Below, one piece after another: positions 49,101-57,350 of a stretch of 64,000 bases of DNA. Made by a program: the position numbers and the translations under genes. Below the pieces are notes generated by a model. It saw only the letters and a list, made by a program, of their open reading frames with translations. It ran no database searches and was not told the DNA's origin. Source of the stretch: Liolophura sinensis (lineage: Eukaryota; Mollusca; Polyplacophora; Chitonida; Chitonidae); NCBI RefSeq assembly GCF_032854445.1, contig NC_088295.1, forward strand, positions 95,039,805 through 95,103,804, read 5' to 3'. Position 1 is the first letter of the stretch. Each line of letters starts with the position of its first letter.

Positions 49101-49814
49101 AAAAAGTCATTATTCTACACATTCTTTTCAGCAGACATCTTTTTTCATCTTTTCATTTTTCTTTTAATACGGACATGAAAACGATATTAATAGTATAAAA
49201 GCATGGAAATATGCATACAACGTAAATGAGTGTGACAATGTTATCCTCTGTGCTGGCTCCACAAAAATAAGCAATATAGTTATTACTGACAATCTACATT
49301 TTGTACATGTAGTTAATAAATAATAGAGAACCATTACCTCCTGCGGCTGTTCAAACTGTTTGCCTGCCTTCCTTAACAACCAAGCGGCGAGAGAAGTGAA
49401 CATAAAAAACTGCTCTCCAGGGTTGGTGGCTATGGCAAAGTAATGTCTGTAAGGGAAAAGATCGAAACATTAGCACCCAAAACCAATCTGCAGTCCCTAT
49501 GCCGGGTCATTACACCACTGATAACCTTATACCTGTCACACAGAAAAGTGACTTGCATCAGTAGCAACACTATTTTTAGGACCACTTCAACACATTCCCA
49601 CAAATTGACATGTAGCATCCTATTATGCAGTATTTAAGGTCTGTATTAAATCCCACCTTGACAATGGCTTCAGATTCATTTTCCTGCTGAATTCTTGCTC
49701 ATACTCAAGAAGCCTCAGTTTATCCAAGAGGTCCTCCATGACCACAAATGGCATGAAGGCTAGGCCAGGGCCACCTTCCTCCCCATCCTCCCCACGCTTC
49801 TTGTCCTCTGACAT
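34007..49814 (-). CDS. IFT57: Intraflagellar transport protein 57 homologue (IFT57/HIPPI), 10 exons
   Basis: Coding exons on the minus strand, in transcription order: 49814-49657, 49446-49338, 48305-48252, 47733-47615, 44183-44090, 42557-42477, 40078-39956, 39404-39138, 38410-38344, 34176-34007. They sum to 1242 nt, giving 413 residues plus TAG; human IFT57 has 429. IFT57 is a subunit of the IFT-B complex that carries cargo along ciliary microtubules. The N-terminal CH-like region (about residues 15-140) shows FVVMEDLLDKLRLLEYEQEF, NPGEQFFMF and DDPNATISSIL. A highly acidic linker follows (about 150-205, including DDEDYEDDEP). The C-terminal half is a coiled coil with LPQLKVTIRTDNK, DWRVHVDQMHQH, SREKYINNQLEHL, GGVTERSR and MDIRIGVVEHVLLQAKLK, all strongly family-like. 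Start: the only suitable ATG (MSEDKK); an in-frame GTG two codons upstream is not used. Exon 4 and 8 donors (gttcgt, gttggc) are weak. Tail-to-tail with the transporter gene. Confidence 0.96.
34531..34793 (-). mobile_element. tRNA-derived SINE, full-length copy (IFT57 intron 9)
   Basis: The + strand shows the reverse complement: TTTGATTGGTGTTTTACG at the left (element tail) and CTAACCAACTGAGCCACC at the right (tRNA-like A-box region). It is in the same transcriptional orientation as IFT57. Confidence 0.88.
35100..37035. repeat. Two adjoining related subfamilies of a 56-58-bp minisatellite, IFT57 intron 9
   Basis: 35100-35815: ~13 copies of a ~56-bp unit with core GATTGCTTAAGCATGGGCC and AAAACTGTCCCGCTCATATC. 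35816-37035: ~21 copies of a 58-bp derivative with TATTGCTTAAGCACAGGCC, CTGTCCCGCTCACAACC and GCGATGTAAGTCTGG. The switch is sharp and each half is internally homogeneous, showing local homogenisation. Confidence 0.93.
37430..38375 (-). repeat. ~67-bp array built from the IFT57 exon-9 donor junction
   Basis: About 14 units including the real one. On the minus strand each contains the last ~28 nt of exon 9 (GGCAGCAGTATGACTGATGG then AG) followed by gtaagtctgtcttctgtcac. The real exon 9 at 38344 is the terminal, transcription-upstream member. Some copies carry gaagta or other donor changes. Confidence 0.94.
38344..38410 (-). CDS. IFT57: IFT57 exon 9 (residues 336-358)
   Basis: Encodes VTEDLEKVKQEMEERGSSMT then DG, matching the conserved LEKVKQEMEEKGSSMTDG. 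Acceptor attcctcag, donor gtaagt, phase 1. Its 3' end is the seed of the neighbouring array. Confidence 0.95.
38524..38700 (-). mobile_element. Degenerate SINE copy (IFT57 intron 8)
   Basis: Left part ATTGGTGTTTTACGC and ACTCAAGAATATTTCACTTG matches the SINE tail. The body is recognisable (GATTGCTGGCAGACCTTCC, GAGGAAGCCAG), but the tRNA head is missing or decayed. Same orientation as IFT57. Confidence 0.78.
38812..38870. repeat. Isolated copy of the intron-7 minisatellite unit in intron 8
   Basis: Contains GACACATGAATACCTGGGTG and flanks that match the array at 39590-39950, on the other side of exon 8. About two units. Confidence 0.7.
39138..39404 (-). CDS. IFT57: IFT57 exon 8 (residues 247-335)
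   Basis: The largest exon, 89 codons, phase 0 at both ends. It encodes the conserved coiled coil DWRVHVDQMHQHKEGIETSL … LHSEITRTLEKIGSREKYIN … GGVTERSRKLAE. Acceptor tgtgtttcag; donor gttggc is weak but required by homology. Confidence 0.96.
39590..39950. repeat. ~30-bp minisatellite starting beside the exon-7 donor, IFT57 intron 7
   Basis: About 11 copies with core GAATACCTGGGTGGATGA. The array begins within ~15 nt of the exon-7 donor. On the minus strand most units contain CAGGTATTCAT, a weak donor-like sequence. Confidence 0.88.
39956..40078 (-). CDS. IFT57: IFT57 exon 7 (residues 206-246)
   Basis: Encodes ELQEGSKPEEILESSTDAAD, then WKLEVERVLPQLKVTIRTDN and K. This is the most conserved IFT57 segment. 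Acceptor tgttttcag, donor gtgagg; phase 0 at both ends. Confidence 0.96.
40315..41650. repeat. 26-bp minisatellite in IFT57 intron 6
   Basis: About 50 copies with core GGGACAACAGCTTTACTGTG and a variable GGCCAGT or GGGCAGT end. Variants with TTTTCAG (40950, 41265, 41450) mark a higher-order period of roughly 185-320 bp. Open frames here are repeat artefacts. Confidence 0.93.
41651..41800 (-). mobile_element. Probable degenerate second SINE-like element (IFT57 intron 6)
   Basis: Contains TTAACACCATGC, GATGGGTGGAGGAAACCAGAG and GTAAGTTACTGACAAACTTT. The same features are found at 45556-45690. It resembles the SINE tail/body but is a distinct, older family member. No tRNA head found. Confidence 0.5.
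42477..42557 (-). CDS. IFT57: IFT57 exon 6 (residues 179-205)
   Basis: Encodes an acidic linker DTHDDEDYEDDEPMMDLEGL then KKLGHHK. The linker is variable between species, but MDLEGLK matches the FIDLNVLK position. Acceptor ctcacgaccag, donor gtaatc, phase 0 at both ends. Confidence 0.88.
42565..43380. repeat. ~22-bp minisatellite adjoining the exon-6 acceptor, IFT57 intron 5
   Basis: About 35 diverged copies with core GGTGAAACCAATAACATCA. The array starts within ~10 nt of the exon-6 acceptor, so on the minus strand its units (GGTTTCAC) form the upstream pyrimidine-containing region of the splice site. Confidence 0.88.
43490..44075. repeat. 35-bp minisatellite with dimeric higher-order unit, IFT57 intron 5
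   Basis: About 16 copies with core CACACAGAACCATGTTCTG then TCTGAACACAGAAACT. A second monomer type (GGACTACATTCATCCTGAAC) alternates at several places, forming ~70-bp dimers. It reaches to ~15 nt from the exon-5 donor. CAGAACCATGTTCTG is itself a near palindrome. Confidence 0.9.
44090..44183 (-). CDS. IFT57: IFT57 exon 5 (residues 147-178)
   Basis: Encodes PQYPEEEMGEENIIEDDSEL and TLHQVEKDMIQ, matching the RPIYPVEELEEES…DDAELTLNKV region. AG|A gives Arg at the junction. Acceptor tttgtgttacag, donor gtaaat. Confidence 0.93.
44190..45555. repeat. ~36-42-bp minisatellite running into the exon-5 acceptor, IFT57 intron 4
   Basis: About 35 copies with core ACATCCTTACCACACAGCAA and variable numbers of ACAGCT hexamers, plus a variant with TTAGAACACTGCACTACC. 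On the minus strand the last unit (TAGTGGTGTTGATGTTTGTG then TTACAG) aligns with the array unit and forms the real exon-5 acceptor. Minus-strand copies contain TGTGGTAAGGA, a donor-like motif. Confidence 0.88.
45556..45690 (-). mobile_element. Probable degenerate SINE-like element (IFT57 intron 4)
   Basis: Shares TTTAACACCAT, GTGGAGGAAACTGGAG and CTACTGACAAACTT with 41651-41800. Partial and decayed. Confidence 0.45.
45745..47545. repeat. ~31-bp minisatellite with palindromic core, IFT57 intron 4
   Basis: About 57 copies of the form CATACATGTACATGTTTG then TCCTCTTCCCCCACC. ACATGTACATGT is a perfect palindrome present in many units. C-runs of up to 14 nt occur (46935, 47088, 47365). A later subfamily reads CACAAACATATTTGTCC. 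Very long frames on both strands are repeat artefacts. Confidence 0.93.
47615..47733 (-). CDS. IFT57: IFT57 exon 4 (residues 108-147)
   Basis: Encodes GHTVDFPPSKLKQGCGEHCI then YVLDRLSDEALKNTAFSWK, matching DFPPSKLKSGYGEHVCYVLD. Acceptor tgaagcttcacag-type (…cttcacag). Donor gttcgt is unusual but homology demands the join to exon 5. Confidence 0.94.
47734..48251. other. IFT57 intron 3, no array
   Basis: About 0.5 kb of unique AT-rich sequence; nothing recognised. Confidence 0.7.
48252..48305 (-). CDS. IFT57: IFT57 exon 3 (residues 90-107)
   Basis: An 18-codon exon encoding YDDPNATISSILEEVRNF, matching the conserved YDDPNATISNILSELRSF. Acceptor agtttcag type, donor gtaagt, phase 0 at both ends. 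Confidence 0.95.
48471..48741 (-). mobile_element. tRNA-derived SINE, full-length copy (IFT57 intron 2)
   Basis: Reverse complement on +: TTTATTTATTTATTTGATTG at the left (A-rich tail) through GACCAACTGAGCCACGGAGG at the right (tRNA-like head). Body matches the 19.6 and 34.5 kb copies. Same orientation as IFT57. Confidence 0.9.
49338..49446 (-). CDS. IFT57: IFT57 exon 2 (residues 53-89)
   Basis: Encodes HYFAIATNPGEQFFMFTSLA then AWLLRKAGKQFEQPQE, nearly identical to the family sequence. AG|A restores Arg. Acceptor gtcccttacag-type, donor gtaatg. Confidence 0.96.
49657..49814 (-). CDS. IFT57: IFT57 exon 1 (residues 1-53)
   Basis: Starts MSEDKKRGEDGEEGG and continues FMPFVVMEDLLDKLRLLEYE to NLKPLSR, matching the family N-terminus after a variable lead. 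Donor gtggga, phase 2. A possible splice acceptor (ttgatctag) lies just upstream of the ATG, so the leader may be spliced. Confidence 0.93.
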
Positions 49815-50054
49815 CCTCACCTAGATCAACAGACAAATACATGGGGTATATGTTTCCTGACAATGACACTGACGACATATGTAGTCCGAACCACAAAGAT
49901 TGCCATTTACTAGCCCACTTGTTAGGGAGATATGAACACTTAGAGTATAATTTTAACGGACTGCTGCAATCACTTCACTGTGATCTTACTTTAGGCCAGG
50001 TTAAAGCATAACAAGTTAGCAGGACTGGACTGTTAAGGTTAGCTCTAGAACAGC
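49815..50054 (-). promoter_or_regulatory. IFT57: Presumed IFT57 leader/promoter-proximal region
   Basis: Unique sequence upstream of the IFT57 ATG, between it and the foldback element. No specific promoter motif assigned; called on position only. Confidence 0.3.
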
Positions 50055-50567
50055 CTGTAAAGACTCCTTTTCCTATATTGGCCTAGCATCGTTGGAGTCT
50101 TGAAATGTTAACTTCGAACTGAACGAAGGTCTAGGCTGATTATCTTTGTTACTGAATAAGTCTTGCACAAATAAAGGACACCAGCCTAAAGACCTGCTTT
50201 CCGCACTCACAGCACTACCACCATACAACCCTTCTCAATTTAGAGAAGATTTATTACAGCCATGAAGGCTTCTATGGTATACGCTCCTTCGCAAATCCCG
50301 ACGTAGCTGCTCAACATGGCTGCAACAAGAAGCGTATTCCGTGTCACTTTCATGGCTTTAATAAATCTAGTCTAAATGGAGTAGAGAAATATGATGGCAT
50401 GGTGGTGTAGTGGGTGCGGAACGCAGGTATTCAGGTTGGTGTCCTTTATTTGCTTGGTCTATAACAAAGACAATCAGCCTGGATCTTTGTTGAGTACGGA
50501 ATTAGCAATGTAAGCGTCAAGACCACAATGATACTAGGTCAGTATAAGAAAAGGAGTTGGAGTCTTT
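50055..50567. mobile_element. ~510-bp imperfect foldback (MITE-like) element upstream of IFT57
   Basis: The left half is an imperfect inverted copy of the right half. AAAGACTCC at 50060 pairs with GGAGTCTTT at 50558. CCTAGCATC at 50082 pairs with GATACTAGG near 50530. AATAAAGGACACC near 50170 pairs with GGTGTCCTTTATT near 50438. GATTTATTACAGCCATGAA pairs with TTCATGGCTTTAATAAATC. The arms close on a loop of about 30 nt near 50300. There is no coding capacity, consistent with a non-autonomous foldback/MITE; family not identified. Confidence 0.8.
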
Positions 50568-51424
50568 CGGGGCTAGCCCTCGAATTGTGTTCGAGACAAA
50601 GCAAAACTGCCAGATTTTTCGAGGGATTTTTCTCATCTGGAAGTACTCAAATACATTACACACCTACCTTTGACAGTTGCGGACGAAGACGTCACTTATA
50701 CTCGCAGAAACTGCGCACAAAATATCCTTTTTTGGGGAATACCAGACATTTGAGTTCGTTCGCTTTGCAACTTTCGTGGCTGTGCCACTCGAATCTGCTT
50801 TACATGTACACGTAAACTAAGATCCCTTTGGAAATCACGTCCTCTTCCAGTTATTCTTACTGTCCGATCTTTTGTAACATTTCTTCTGTTATGTATTAAA
50901 ATGTGTCCAGTTTGTTATGGTCAATGAATAAACCAACCTGATTGTTGTTGTTGTATTAACGTTTTAACGTAAACACTACCTCCGAGAAAAAAATTCTGTT
51001 TCGTCCCTAGCCAAACATGACAAATCGAAATATGAGCTCGCACGTTATAGGCTTTTAATTTTAGCTTGTAAAAATTACCTTCCAATTCTTCTTGGAAACG
51101 ACGTAGAACTGGCACTATATGTATATGTAGCTTTGTCAAACACGATGTCGCCGGATGTGTCGACTGCTTTGCCATGGAATTTTGGTGCCCGGATGATCTA
51201 GGGTTAATGTAAAAACCGAAATGTTGTACACATACGGAAATGAAAAGATATAGATTTCGCCGCTATACCTGTAACTATAACTTAACATTTGTCCTGAAAG
51301 ATTTCTGTTAGCGGCAACTGAAAAAAATCTAGAGCGATACAAAATAGCAAATCAGTAGGCCTACAGTGCGTGTAAACTTGTGACTTTGGACTGGGCAGGC
51401 CCCCTATTCCTTGATATTCCTGTG
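50568..51424. other. Intergenic sequence, no supported gene
   Basis: Unique sequence. A minus-strand ATG at 51175 opens 33 codons (MAKQSTHPATSC…) and ends at a possible donor gtaatt near 51075, but no family or following exon is recognised. Confidence 0.4.
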
Positions 51425-51660
51425 CTCTCTATGTCGTGAGGCCTCGGATTCTCGATCGGTGACAATAATCGTCTTTGAACTTTCGTGAGGCCTCTGATTC
51501 TCGATTTGTGACAATAAACGGCCTTCAACTCTCGTGAGGCCTCGGATTCTCGATTTGTGACAATAAACGGCCTTCAACTCTCGTGGGACCGCGGATACTC
51601 GTTCGGCAACAATAATCGGCCTTCAACCATCGTGAGGCCGCGGAGTCTCGATCGGGTTAT
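51425..51660. repeat. ~55-bp repeat
   Basis: About four to five copies with core GTGAGGCCTCGGATTCTCG and GACAATAAACGGCCTTCAAC. Confidence 0.85.
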
Positions 51661-52139
51661 GGTTGAAGACCACTTTTGCAAGCTTGTACGCTAGCGAGAT
51701 GTGGAAAAGCGCGTCAGTAACATGCCAAAAACATTTTGTTTAATACCCATTCAGGCTCTCAGTCCGTTTTACCACGGGTATAAAAATAATCGTCATGATG
51801 GCGGTATATGCCCAGTTAAAATTAATTAAATCAGTATATAAATCAATCGTCAAATCAATAAATAAATCAATCAACAGATCGATAAATAACTAAAAATAAA
51901 TTCACGACGTTTACGTGGTAGCTGTTAAAGGCATTGGTAACTAACTGTAGGCCTATAATTCCTAAATCGGCTTCTGCGTCGCACTGACGCCTGGTTTATT
52001 TATTGCGACAATGCACATCGCTGACTGTAAGTTATATATTTAATGACGAATTGTGTAGTCCACGTGCGTACAAGCAGTATGCCGTGGACGGTTTCAGGGA
52101 TTAGGTGGAGACGTGCGGGTTATTCGTCTTTCATTTGAC
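51661..52139. other. Intergenic AT-rich sequence
   Basis: Nothing recognised apart from a small AATCAATAAAT-type low-complexity run at 51840-51900. Confidence 0.5.
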
Positions 52140-53900
52140 ACCAAGGTTGATGTTACACATCCAGAAGATGACCTGATGATACTGTTGACCCAGAAAATGA
52201 CCCGATAAACTTGTACACCTAGAAGATCATCTGATGATACTGTACACCCAGAAGATGACTTATTGATACTGTACACCTATGACTTGGTGATACTGTTCAC
52301 CCAGAAGATGACCCGATGAACTTGTACACCCAGAAGATATGCCGATGATACTATACACATCCAGAAGATGACTTGTTGATACTGTACGCCCCGAAAGATG
52401 ACTCGATGATCTTGTACACCCGAAAGATCAGCTGATGATACTGTATGCCCAGAAGATGACCGATGATCTTGTACACCTAGAAGATATGCTGATGATACAG
52501 TACCCTCAGAAGATGACTTGGTCATAATGTACACTTAGAAGAAGACTTGATGATACTGTACACCCAGAAGGTGAGCAAATGATCTTGTACACCCAGAAGA
52601 TCAGCTGATGATACACTACCCTCAGAAGATGACTTGGTCATACTGTACACCTAGAAGAAGGCTTGATGATACTGTACACCCAGAAGATGACCAGATGATC
52701 TTGTACACCCAGAAGATCAGCTGATCATACTGTACACCCAGAAGATGACTTGATGATACTCTACGCCCAGAAGATGACCCGATGATCTTGTACACCCAGA
52801 ACATATGCTGATGATACCAGAAGATGACTTATTGATACTGTACACCTAGAAGATGACTTGGTGATACTATAGGCCCAGAAGACCTGGTCATATTGTACAC
52901 CTAGAAGATGACTTGATGGTACTGTACCCACAGAAGATGACTTGATGATACTGTACACCCAGAAGATGACTTGGTGATACTGTACACTTAGAAGATGACT
53001 TGATGATACTGTACACCCAGAAGAGAACTTGATGATACTGTACAGCCGGAAGATTGTTTGATGATGCTGTACATTCGGAAGATGACTTGATGATACAGTA
53101 CCCTCAGAAGATGACTTGGTCATACTGTACACTTAGAAGATGACTTGATGATACTGTACACCTAGAAGATGACTTGATGATAATGTACACCCAGAAGATG
53201 ACTTGATGATACCGTACCTCAGAAGATGACTTGGTCATACTGTACATCCAGAAGATGACTTGATGATACTGTACACCCAAAAGATGACTTGATGATACAG
53301 TACACCCAGAAGATGACTTAGTGATACTGTACACCTCGAAGATGACTTGGTAATACTGTACACCCAGAAGATGACCCTTTCATATTGAACACCTGGAAGA
53401 TGACTTGAAGATACTGTACCCACAGAAGATGACTTGATGATACTGTACCCTTAGAAGATGACTTGGTAATACTGTACACCTAGAAGATGACTTGATGATA
53501 CTGTACACCCAGAAGATGAATTGGTGATACTGTACACCCAGAAGATGACTTGGTGATACTAAACAGCCAGAAGATGACTTGGTGATACTGTACACCCGGA
53601 AGATGACTTGATGATACAGTACCGTCAGAAGATGACTTGGTGATACTGTACACCCGGAAGAAGACTTGATGATACTGTACACCCAGAAGATGACTTGGTG
53701 ATACTGTACACTTAGAAGATGACTTGATGATACTGTACCCTCAGGAGATGACTTGTGATACTGTACACCTAGAAGAAGACTTGATGATACTGTACACCTA
53801 GAAGAAGACTTGATGATACTGTACACCTAGACATCAGAAGATGATTTAGTGATACTATACACCCAGATGATGAATTGATCATATACTGTACACCTAGAAG
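52140..53900 (+). repeat. 28-bp minisatellite, left arm of an inverted array pair
   Basis: About 60 diverged copies with core AGAAGATGACTTGATGATAC then TGTACACCC. The reverse complement of the unit is contained in the 65-bp unit at 54.5-55.8 kb, so the two arrays are homologous and inverted. Confidence 0.92.
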
Positions 53901-53984
53901 AATAGCTGAGGATAGCTGAGGATACAAAGCCATATAAAAGTTAGGTAACTTCAAAAAACGTCTGATTAATTAAGGTACCAGTGT

Positions 53985-54400
53985 CAACGCCAGTAAGGGC
54001 TGTGCTTATATCAACTGCAAAAAGAAGGGAATCTAATAGACGGGGGCTTTGAGTGAGGTCGTTTGTATAAATTAAAAAGAAAATTGGACCCAAAACAGAG
54101 CTCCAGCGGATAATGTGTTATTGTAATGAAGATTTTGTTACCTACTTTTTGGATAATTCCTAAAAATGCATTAATCTGATGTACCTGTAAACCATTACTA
54201 TCCAGTTTATATAATAGAATTTCATCGTTAACTGTGTCAAAAGCATTTGAAGTCTAAGAATGTTAGAATGGTGATTGGAGAATATGTTTGTCACCTGATT
54301 GTGAAATGTTAGTTTTCATTGTGCCTGGAACAACACCATTTGCAGAGGACAAATTTATTATGTAACGAATTCACAAATAATGTAAAAAAAACGGTTTTGA
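53985..54400 (-). pseudogene. Decayed non-LTR retrotransposon reverse transcriptase fragment
   Basis: Minus-strand translation shows LTFLDFK-AFDTVNDEILLYKL (a one-base insertion splits it), and in another frame SVLGPIFFLIYTNDL followed by LLFAVDIS. These match the RT palm motifs of LINE-type elements (KAFDTVNH, GSVLGPLLFLIYINDL, FADDT). The catalytic FADD is changed to FAVD and at least two frameshifts are present, so it is inactive. Family level (CR1/L2/Jockey-like) is uncertain. It lies between the two inverted arrays. Confidence 0.75.
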
Positions 54401-54499
54401 ATTCGATCCTCGTTTTCCATCAAAGTCGTGTTTAACATTATTAATAATATTATTGATATCAGTTGGAAAACTATTCACTTTCTAATAGAGCATAGGCAT

Positions 54500-55760
54500 A
54501 GGTCATCTTCTGAGTGTGCCGTTTCATCACACTGTTTGAATGTAGGAGAATAGTTTGTGGGGACACGTCATCTTCTGGGCGTGCAGTATCATCAAACTGT
54601 TTGAATGTAGGAGAATAGTTTGTGGGGACGCGCAATCTTCTGGGTGTGCAGTATCATCAAACTGTCTGAATGTAGGAGAATAGTTTGTGGGGACGCGTCA
54701 TCTTCTGGGGCATGCAGTATCATCAAACTGCTTGGGTTTATGAGAATAGTTTGTGGGGACACGTAATCTCCTGGACGTGCAGAGTCATCAACCTGTCTGG
54801 GTTTAGGAGAATAGTTTGTGGGGACGCGTCATCTTCTGGGTGTGCAATATCATCAAACTGCCTGGGTTTAGGAGAGTAGTTTGTGGGGACGCGTCATCTT
54901 CTGGGTGTGCAGTNNNNNNNNNNNNNNNNNNNNNNNNNNNNNNNNNNNNNNNNNNNNNNNNNNNNNNNNNNNNNNNNNNNNNNNNNNNNNNNNNNNNNNN
55001 NNNNNNNNNNNNNNNNNNNNNNNNNNNNNNNNNNNNNNNNNNNNNNNNNNNNNNNNNNNNNNNNNNNNNNNNNNNNNNNNNNNNNNNNNNNNNNNNNNNN
55101 NNNNNNNNNNNNNTTTAGGAGAATAGTTTTTGGGGAGACGCCATCTTCTGGGTGTGCAATATCATCAAACTGCCTGGGTTTAGGAGAATAGTTTGTGGGG
55201 AAGCGTCATCTTCTGGGTGTGCAATATCATCAAACTGTCTGAATGTAGGAGAATAGTTTGTGGGGACACGTCATCTTCTGGGTGTGCAGTATCATCAAAC
55301 TTTCTGGGTTTCGGAGAATAGTTTGTGGGGACACGTCATCTTCTGGGTGTGCAGTATCATCAAACTGCCTGGGTTTAGGAGAATAGTTTGTGGGGACGCG
55401 TCATCGTCTGGGTGTGCAATATCATCAAACTGTCTGAATGTAGGAGAATAGTTTGTGGGGACGCATCATCTTCTGGGTGTGCAGTATCATCAAACTGTCT
55501 GAATGTAGGAGAATGGTTTGTGGGGACGCGTCATCTTCTGGGTGTGCAGTATTATGAAACTGTCTAAATGTAGGAGAATAGTGTGTGGGTACACGTCATC
55601 TTCTGGGTGTGCAGTATCATCAAACTGTCTGGGTTTATGAGAATAGTTTGTGGGGACGCGTCATCTTCTGGGTGTGTAGTATTATCAAACTGTCTGGGCT
55701 TATGAGAATAGTTTGTGGGACAAGTCATCTTCTGGGTGTGCAGTATCATCAAACTGCGTG
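54500..55760 (-). repeat. 65-bp minisatellite, right arm of an inverted array pair
   Basis: About 16 sequenced copies with core CATCTTCTGGGTGTGCAG then TATCATCAAACTG and GGAGAATAGTTTGTGGGGAC. The first half of the unit is the reverse complement of the 28-bp unit at 52.1-53.9 kb. It contains an assembly gap. Confidence 0.92.
54914..55113. other. Assembly gap (200 N)
   Basis: A run of 200 N inside the 65-bp array. The round number suggests a placeholder, so the true array length is unknown. Confidence 0.97.
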
Positions 55761-56129
55761 TCCAAATTAAGAAGAGGAATTTGTTGGGACACGTGTCATT
55801 ACCAATTTGAAAGTATTGTCTATCGCGGCCAGCATCTTGGTTTCATTACAACACAATATAATTTACTAATTGGCAATCTGAAAGTATTGTCTAAATGGAT
55901 GCTAACTATCGCCGCCAGAACTTTGTTATCCTTACAACACAATATATTCCAGTGGTGTAGGAAGCGGTATGGCCGGTACAGCCAAAGCTGTACTGCTTTT
56001 CATACACACGAAATCTAATAACTATTTGACTTCATTGATGACTTTTGTTGTATGTATTTTTAAAAATGTGCTTATCTGACTGATAAATTTCAAAGGTCAA
56101 GCATGGGGCAGTGGCGTAGGAAATGTGTG
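55761..56129. other. Intergenic sequence with an ~80-bp direct duplication
   Basis: Two diverged copies of a segment with GAAAGTATTGTCTA and TTACAACACAATATA at about 55800-55870 and 55875-55955. No gene seen. Confidence 0.6.
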
Positions 56130-56230
56130 TGTGAGTGGGCGGGGAGGTGGGTGGGGGGTGGGGTGGGTGTGGGGGTGTGGGGGTGGGGGTGGGGGTGGGG
56201 GGGGGGGGGGTGGGGGGTGGGGTGGGGAAT
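56130..56230 (+). repeat. G-rich low-complexity tract
   Basis: Runs of GGGTG, GGGGGTGG and a run of 14 G make up most of ~100 bp. The + strand has many more than four G-tracts of three or longer, so it fits the G-quadruplex pattern. Confidence 0.9.
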
Positions 56231-56299
56231 GCAGATGCTTCTGGTGCTTGGGTAATACCTGCACCTTCGCCAATAATTAGGTGAGATAGTCAATCCGCT

Positions 56300-57350
56300 T
56301 GATTTTGTACACCACCATCTCTGCTAAATAGTCCATGTCTTGTTCTATCAACCACTTTCCACAGCTGGCATCTTTCATAGTTAACTTCTGCATAGTGCCA
56401 TCATAGCAGCGTTAAATAGCGAATATATTATCTTTTAGAAAATCCCCACAGATGGCCTCTTTGATAGTTAGCTTCTACACAGCGCTATGATAGCGGTGCG
56501 AAAGAGCGATTGTGTTACTGTTATACAAAATCCGCCAATCTGTCCTCTTTGATAATTAGCTTCTACATAGCGGCACATACATTGCCCTCTCAACCAATAA
56601 GCATAGCTGACCTCTTTGAGTTAGCTTCTACATGGTGCTGTCATAGAAGCGCTAAATAGCGAATGTACTGACCTATCAACGAATCCGCACAAATGGCCTC
56701 TTTGATAGTTGACCTCTACATAGCGCTATGACAGCACCGTTAGATAGCGAATATACTGGTCTTCCAGAAAATCTACCCAGCTGGCCTCTTTGATAGCTAG
56801 TTTCTACATATCGCTATCATAACAGCGTTAAATAGCGAATATATTGTCCTCTCAACAAATATGCACAAGGCGTATCTTGCACAGCTTCTACACATGCACT
56901 ATGATAGGGGCGCTAAATATCGAATACATTGCTCCTGCAGAAAATTCGCCCACCTGCCGTCATTGATAATTAGTTTCTATATTAGACACATATATAGTTT
57001 TCTTGACTCTCGAGCGGACCTCTGGAAGTTAGCTACATAGCGCTATCATCGCTGCGCCAAGTGTCAAATATATTGTCATTCCTACAAATCCACAAAGACC
57101 TCTCTTTAACAGATTCTACATAGATCTATTCTAGCGGCGCTAAATTGCGAATGTATTGCCCTTTCAAGAAATCCCACGTGCCTTTTTCTGACAGTTGGTT
57201 TCCACCTAACGCTATCACAACCGCCCTAAATGGCAAATATATTGTCGTCAGACCAAACCTGCACAGATAGCTTCTTTTATAGTTCGTTTATAGATAGCGC
57301 TATTATAGCAGCCCTAAATGGGGAATAGGCATATATTACCTTCAGAATAC
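56300..57350. repeat. Old, diverged ~85-90-bp tandem repeat
   Basis: About 11 copies with landmarks CTCTTTGATAGTTAGCTTCT, ACATAGCGCTATCATAGC and GCTAAATAGCGAATATATTG. Copies are much more diverged than other arrays. Several units keep small inverted motifs (CGCTATCATAGCG-like and CGCTAAATAGCG). Confidence 0.85.

Noticed and set aside
51075..51175. Minus-strand ATG exon MAKQSTHPATSC… ending at a possible donor gtaatt
   Set aside because: No recognised family and no following exon. Joining to the possible acceptor just before the IFT57 ATG is out of frame. It could at most be a leader uORF.
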